Shown one piece after another: positions 62,301 through 64,000 of a stretch of 64,000 bases of DNA. The notes under the pieces were generated by a model that was not told the DNA's origin, ran no database searches, and saw only the letters and a list, made by a program, of their open reading frames with translations. Positions within the stretch are counted from its first letter, which is position 1. Each line of letters opens with the position of its first letter. The position numbers were made by a program, and so were the translations under genes. This stretch comes from Kryptolebias marmoratus (lineage: Eukaryota > Chordata > Actinopteri > Cyprinodontiformes > Rivulidae), in assembly GCF_001649575.2 (NCBI RefSeq), contig NC_051452.1:7461132-7525131 (forward strand), read 5' to 3'.

Positions 62301-63526
62301 GTTTGGTGGTGATTTTGGTGACAGGGACAAGACACAGAAAACATCCCTCCCTGCTTTTGGTTTGGCAGAGGAATAAAGAAGCAGCAGATTGAAAACAAGC
62401 TCTCAAACATATTACCTCATCGGCTAAAAGCAGGGCTGAGAAGTGCTTTTCTCACATCGTTTTTTATTATTTCTTTGTCTAACCCTGAAGATATATGTGG
62501 AAGTAATAGCCGAAGTTATCATAACACAACTGCCTTTAATAATAACTTAAAAACCTTTGGTTTCCAGTGATTAACAAGGTGCTACTTGTGTTAGCTTTTC
62601 TATGTTTACCAATAAATTAGCATCTATGCTAACTGATGGTCAGCAGCCAACAGGTACGATATTAATCCTTCAAACCTTTCTACAGTAGACCACTTCAAAG
62701 TGTCCAAAATATCCCCTTAACATAAAACATCTGTCAAATTATAGCACTTTATATGGCCGCCGCAGCTAATTCACAGTAGCCAAAACAAAAATTTGAGTGA
62801 ATTTTAGAGATTAGGAGCTAAAACTTGAAGCGGTAGTAGCTAAGAGTCATTCAGATTGCACCCTCCGAGCGTGACATCTTGTGATATCGCACAAAACAAT
62901 AATAAATCAGCGTTTAAAGCTTAATTTAATTATGCTTCGAATCAAAAAGCTGAATTAAATCTGTCAGCACTGAGCTGCAGTGCGATCCCAAACATTCCAA
63001 GGTGAATTCCTGTTTTGTTTTGGGTTTGCCCCCCCCCCCTTCAGGGACTGGGACTGTCAAATTAATTTTCCATATTTCTCCAGACATTCCCAGCCCGAGA
63101 AGCAGCCCCTGTGTAACAAACGGTTTTCCTCTCAGCCCAGGGTCCTCGCTCACTGACGTTCTTGTCTACCACTACAGAGGGCGACAGGGTGAGGCATTTG
63201 CGTCACAAAGCACACACATGGAGCAGGTTGGGCTTCTGGATTCCTGTGGGGGGAACAAGCTGTTCCAAAACCTGCCGTGGGAATTCAACGGCACTCTGCG
63301 ACCTTTTTTAAACAAACCCAGGGTTTGTAGGTAAACGTCTGTACCTGTCAGGAGGCCAAAGAAGCGTTTGCAGCGTGCGCCGTCCCTCACGAGGAGCGTG
63401 AAGGCCACACCTCCGTCTCCGAACTCCATGTGGATGCTCTGAGAGCCCAGTCCCACCTCCAGGTAGCTGAGGTCCACGATTGGGTAGCTGTCCCTCTTCT
63501 GCAGCCAATCGGTGAGCGGGCCTCTG
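50238..63526 (-). CDS. stk11ip: stk11ip, serine/threonine kinase 11 (LKB1) interacting protein, 3' part
   Basis: Five in-frame coding exons: 63526-63345, 56028-55944, 54233-54151, 50969-50749 and 50378-50238. The peptide aligns along its length with the C-terminal part of human STK11IP as I recall it: DWLQKRDSYPIVDLSYLEVG, then SPQHHLWP, DGQLQFFYLLAFVLREDR, LTTRETLYLLEEDHQW, PISCVSSVLLW...LKLYDE and LLAWVRTQWEAMFGV. STK11IP is a large cytosolic protein with N-terminal leucine-rich repeats that binds the LKB1 kinase; the repeats lie outside the window. In human it is also next to INHA. The order of conserved blocks, five matching junctions and the neighbourhood make the call safe. The gene runs off the right edge. 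Confidence 0.92.
50749..50969 (-). CDS. stk11ip: stk11ip exon (second from the end)
   Basis: A 221-nt exon encoding DRWTSLTLLTTRETLYLLEE, a divergent Cys/Gly-rich linker, and LPISCVSSVLLWPADRCRMD followed by LKLYDE. Human STK11IP has LLLTPSTLFLLDED and LSSLSSVLLYRSAPEDLRLLFYDE at these points. It ends at GACGAG|GTCAGT in phase 0. Confidence 0.9.
51035..51175 (-). repeat. Repeat family A, copy (minus)
   Basis: TTTGGAGTCAACTCTATTCA, AGATGGACGCCACAGCTAAT and TGGTAGTAGCTGAGAGTCAT in inverted order. Confidence 0.75.
53765..53860 (-). repeat. Repeat family A, fragment (minus)
   Basis: TCGGTCAGTTTTACAGACAT, TAAGCTAAAATTTGGCG and AGTAGCTGAGAGTCATCCTT. Confidence 0.7.
54151..54233 (-). CDS. stk11ip: stk11ip exon (third from the end)
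   Basis: An 83-nt exon encoding PLVCEDIQADVEDGQLQFFY and LLAFVLR, matching human LEARQFFYLRAFLVE. The donor CGAG|GTGACA is chosen because it alone gives phase 1 and an alignment to the next exon with no gaps; longer open frame beyond it is intronic. Confidence 0.88.
54840..55510 (+). repeat. Three family A copies head to tail
   Basis: Successive copies begin near 54840, 55060 and 55240, each marked by a GRYGACTCTCAG or ATCTCAGCTACTACCACAC start. The third is longest and ends in GGTTCATGAGATATTTTGCT and a GGCGGGCGA motif; the first two lack parts of the 3' or middle section. All lie in one stk11ip intron. Confidence 0.75.
55944..56028 (-). CDS. stk11ip: stk11ip exon (fourth from the end)
   Basis: An 85-nt exon from TTTCCGCAG to CTCTG|GTACGT, entering phase 1 and leaving phase 2. 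It encodes IVREMSHRPDSKL and ends LSPQHHLW, matching human VTPQHRLW at the same exon border. The final Trp codon is completed by the next exon. Confidence 0.88.
56740..57090 (+). mobile_element. Tc1-like transposase remnant
   Basis: The plus strand encodes RHGGGGMMIWACFAATG and, further on, QDNEPDHN, matching the HGGG-x-MIWG and QDNDPKH motifs of Tc1/mariner transposases in the right order. Frame is broken repeatedly, so it is inactive. Confidence 0.75.
59120..59415 (+). repeat. Repeat family A, near full-length copy
   Basis: Includes the leader AGACTGAGATCGTCTTACGT and TGAGAAATG, then AATGACTCTCAGCTACTACC, ATCTGAGCTCAATATCTGTG, TGTGAGATGTTTTGCTAACA and a terminal GGCGGCGAGCGGTG. Useful with 9470-9830 for building a consensus. 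Confidence 0.8.
59855..60620 (-). repeat. Repeat family A copy interrupted by another element
   Basis: The minus-oriented repeat starts at 59855-59905 (AATTCAAGATGGCCGCCACA, GTTTTACAGATAATG) and resumes at about 60546-60620 (GGAGCTAAAATTTAGCGTGG, TAGGAGCTGAGAGTC). The 640 bp between belong to a different element. Confidence 0.7.
59906..60545. mobile_element. DNA transposon inserted in a family A repeat
   Basis: Terminal inverted repeats: CATACTTGCCAA at the left and TTGGCAGGTATG at the right. The body has no full-length transposase. A clear target-site duplication could not be fixed, so superfamily assignment is open. Confidence 0.6.
61380..61970. repeat. Degenerate AGCTAAAAGTAGCAAAAG repeat array
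   Basis: Dozens of imperfect AGCTAAAAG, GTAGCAAAAG and GGTTAGCTA motifs in irregular order. Not a clean tandem array; probably an old expanded simple repeat. Confidence 0.75.
62745..62885 (-). repeat. Repeat family A, copy (minus)
   Basis: TATGGCCGCCGCAGCTAATT, TAGGAGCTAAAACTTGAAGC and GGTAGTAGCTAAGAGTCATT in inverted order. Confidence 0.7.
63345..63526 (-). CDS. stk11ip: stk11ip exon (fifth from the end)
   Basis: Encodes RGPLTDWLQKRDSYPIVDLS followed by YLEVGLGSQSIHMEF and TLLVRDGARCKRFFGLLTG, corresponding to the human WLQLTLAVPLQDLSGIELGLAGQS region. The acceptor is a tandem CAGCAG (exon start 63526 or 63523), differing by one residue. It ends at ACAG|GTACAG, phase 1. Confidence 0.9.
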
Positions 63527-63825
63527 CTGGGAGGAAACAAAACGATGCTTCAGTAAAGACAGGAAAACACGGCGTCACATTAAACGCTTGACAGGGATTC
63601 AAATAAAGGCGCAAAACAGGAGTAAGTGTTACAAACAGAGGACTGAAGATTTCCTTTCATTAATATGACGATGGAGAGAAACAGAGGAAGCTAAAAAAGA
63701 ATGAAATGCTCACAGACATTTTGAGGTTAATGTGTTTTCAGGATGTGGTCCAGAAACCTGGACAGGTTCTGCAATATTACCCTGAACAGAGATGGCTGCA
63801 GAGGGATGCCCTCGTCGCACTCCTA

Positions 63826-64000
63826 AAATCCCATCTCATCCCATCTCATCTCATTTCATTTCATTTCATCCCATTTCATATCATCTCATCCCTTCCCATC
63901 TCATCCTATCCCATCCCATCTCATCTCATCCCATCCCATCTCATCCTATCCCACCCCATCTCATCTCATCCCATCCCATCTCATCCTATCCCATCCCATC
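63826..64000. repeat. (CATYY)n pentanucleotide repeat at window edge
   Basis: Continuous CATCC/CATCT/CATTT pentamers with a few CTATC or CACCC variants, running to the right edge. It lies upstream of the stk11ip exon at 63526, in an intron. Confidence 0.95.

Larger units (their letters stand above)
56029..63344 (-). other. stk11ip 7.3-kb intron, transposon-rich
   Basis: No exon is supported between these well-matched exons. It contains a Tc1-like remnant (56740-57090), family A repeats (59120-59415, 59855-60620, 62745-62885), a nested DNA transposon (59906-60545) and an AGCTAAAA-type repeat (61380-61970). Open frames at 57160-57435 and 59466-59778 have no domain. Confidence 0.6.

Overview
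This is a vertebrate, almost certainly teleost (probably percomorph) genomic window. Genes are split by introns with GT/AG boundaries. The encoded proteins are animal muscle, hormone and gap-junction families, and the non-coding DNA is full of fish-type transposon remnants (Tc1-like, hAT-like, LINE-2-like, tRNA-SINE-like), short palindromic elements and microsatellites. There is no sign of bacterial genes or CRISPR. Four protein-coding genes are supported; each exon chain was checked by hand for reading-frame continuity across every splice junction.

Region by region: (1) 976-26964, minus strand: the first eight coding exons (815 codons) of speg, the striated-muscle titin-like kinase; the rest of the gene lies beyond the left edge. 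Intron 1 is 16.0 kb and holds many repeats and one possible alternative first exon. (2) 26965-30550: intergenic interval between the divergent genes speg and inha, with Tc1-like debris, a TG microsatellite and, close to inha, an SF-1-type plus GATA-type motif pair. (3) 30551-32174, plus strand: inha, the inhibin alpha precursor, in two exons. Its 3' UTR carries a palindromic MITE-like repeat and ends near a poly(A) signal at 32629. (4) 33676-39670, minus strand, convergent with inha: a gamma-type connexin (gjc4/Cx43.4-like) whose coding region is split into four exons. Its leader probably starts in a GC-rich, CCAAT-containing region near 43.8-43.9 kb. A 29-base assembly gap lies in its probable 3' UTR. 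(5) 44-50.2 kb: gene-poor, repeat-rich interval. (6) 50238-63526, minus strand: the last five coding exons of stk11ip (LKB1-interacting protein 1), which continues beyond the right edge.

The genes do not form an operon-like unit. They are a conserved neighbourhood: in human 2q35 SPEG, INHA and STK11IP are close together, though not in this orientation and without a connexin. speg organises muscle triads and sarcomeres, inha encodes a gonadal TGF-beta-family hormone subunit, the connexin forms gap junctions, and stk11ip is an LKB1-binding leucine-rich protein.

I found no wholly new biological system. The items most worth checking are the four-exon connexin with a 14-nt coding terminal exon, two tandem (NAGNAG) splice acceptors, a weak speg donor followed at once by an in-frame stop, a possible short-isoform first exon in speg intron 1, the palindromic repeat in the inha 3' UTR, a transposon nested within an older repeat, and an abundant repeat family with more than 15 partial copies.
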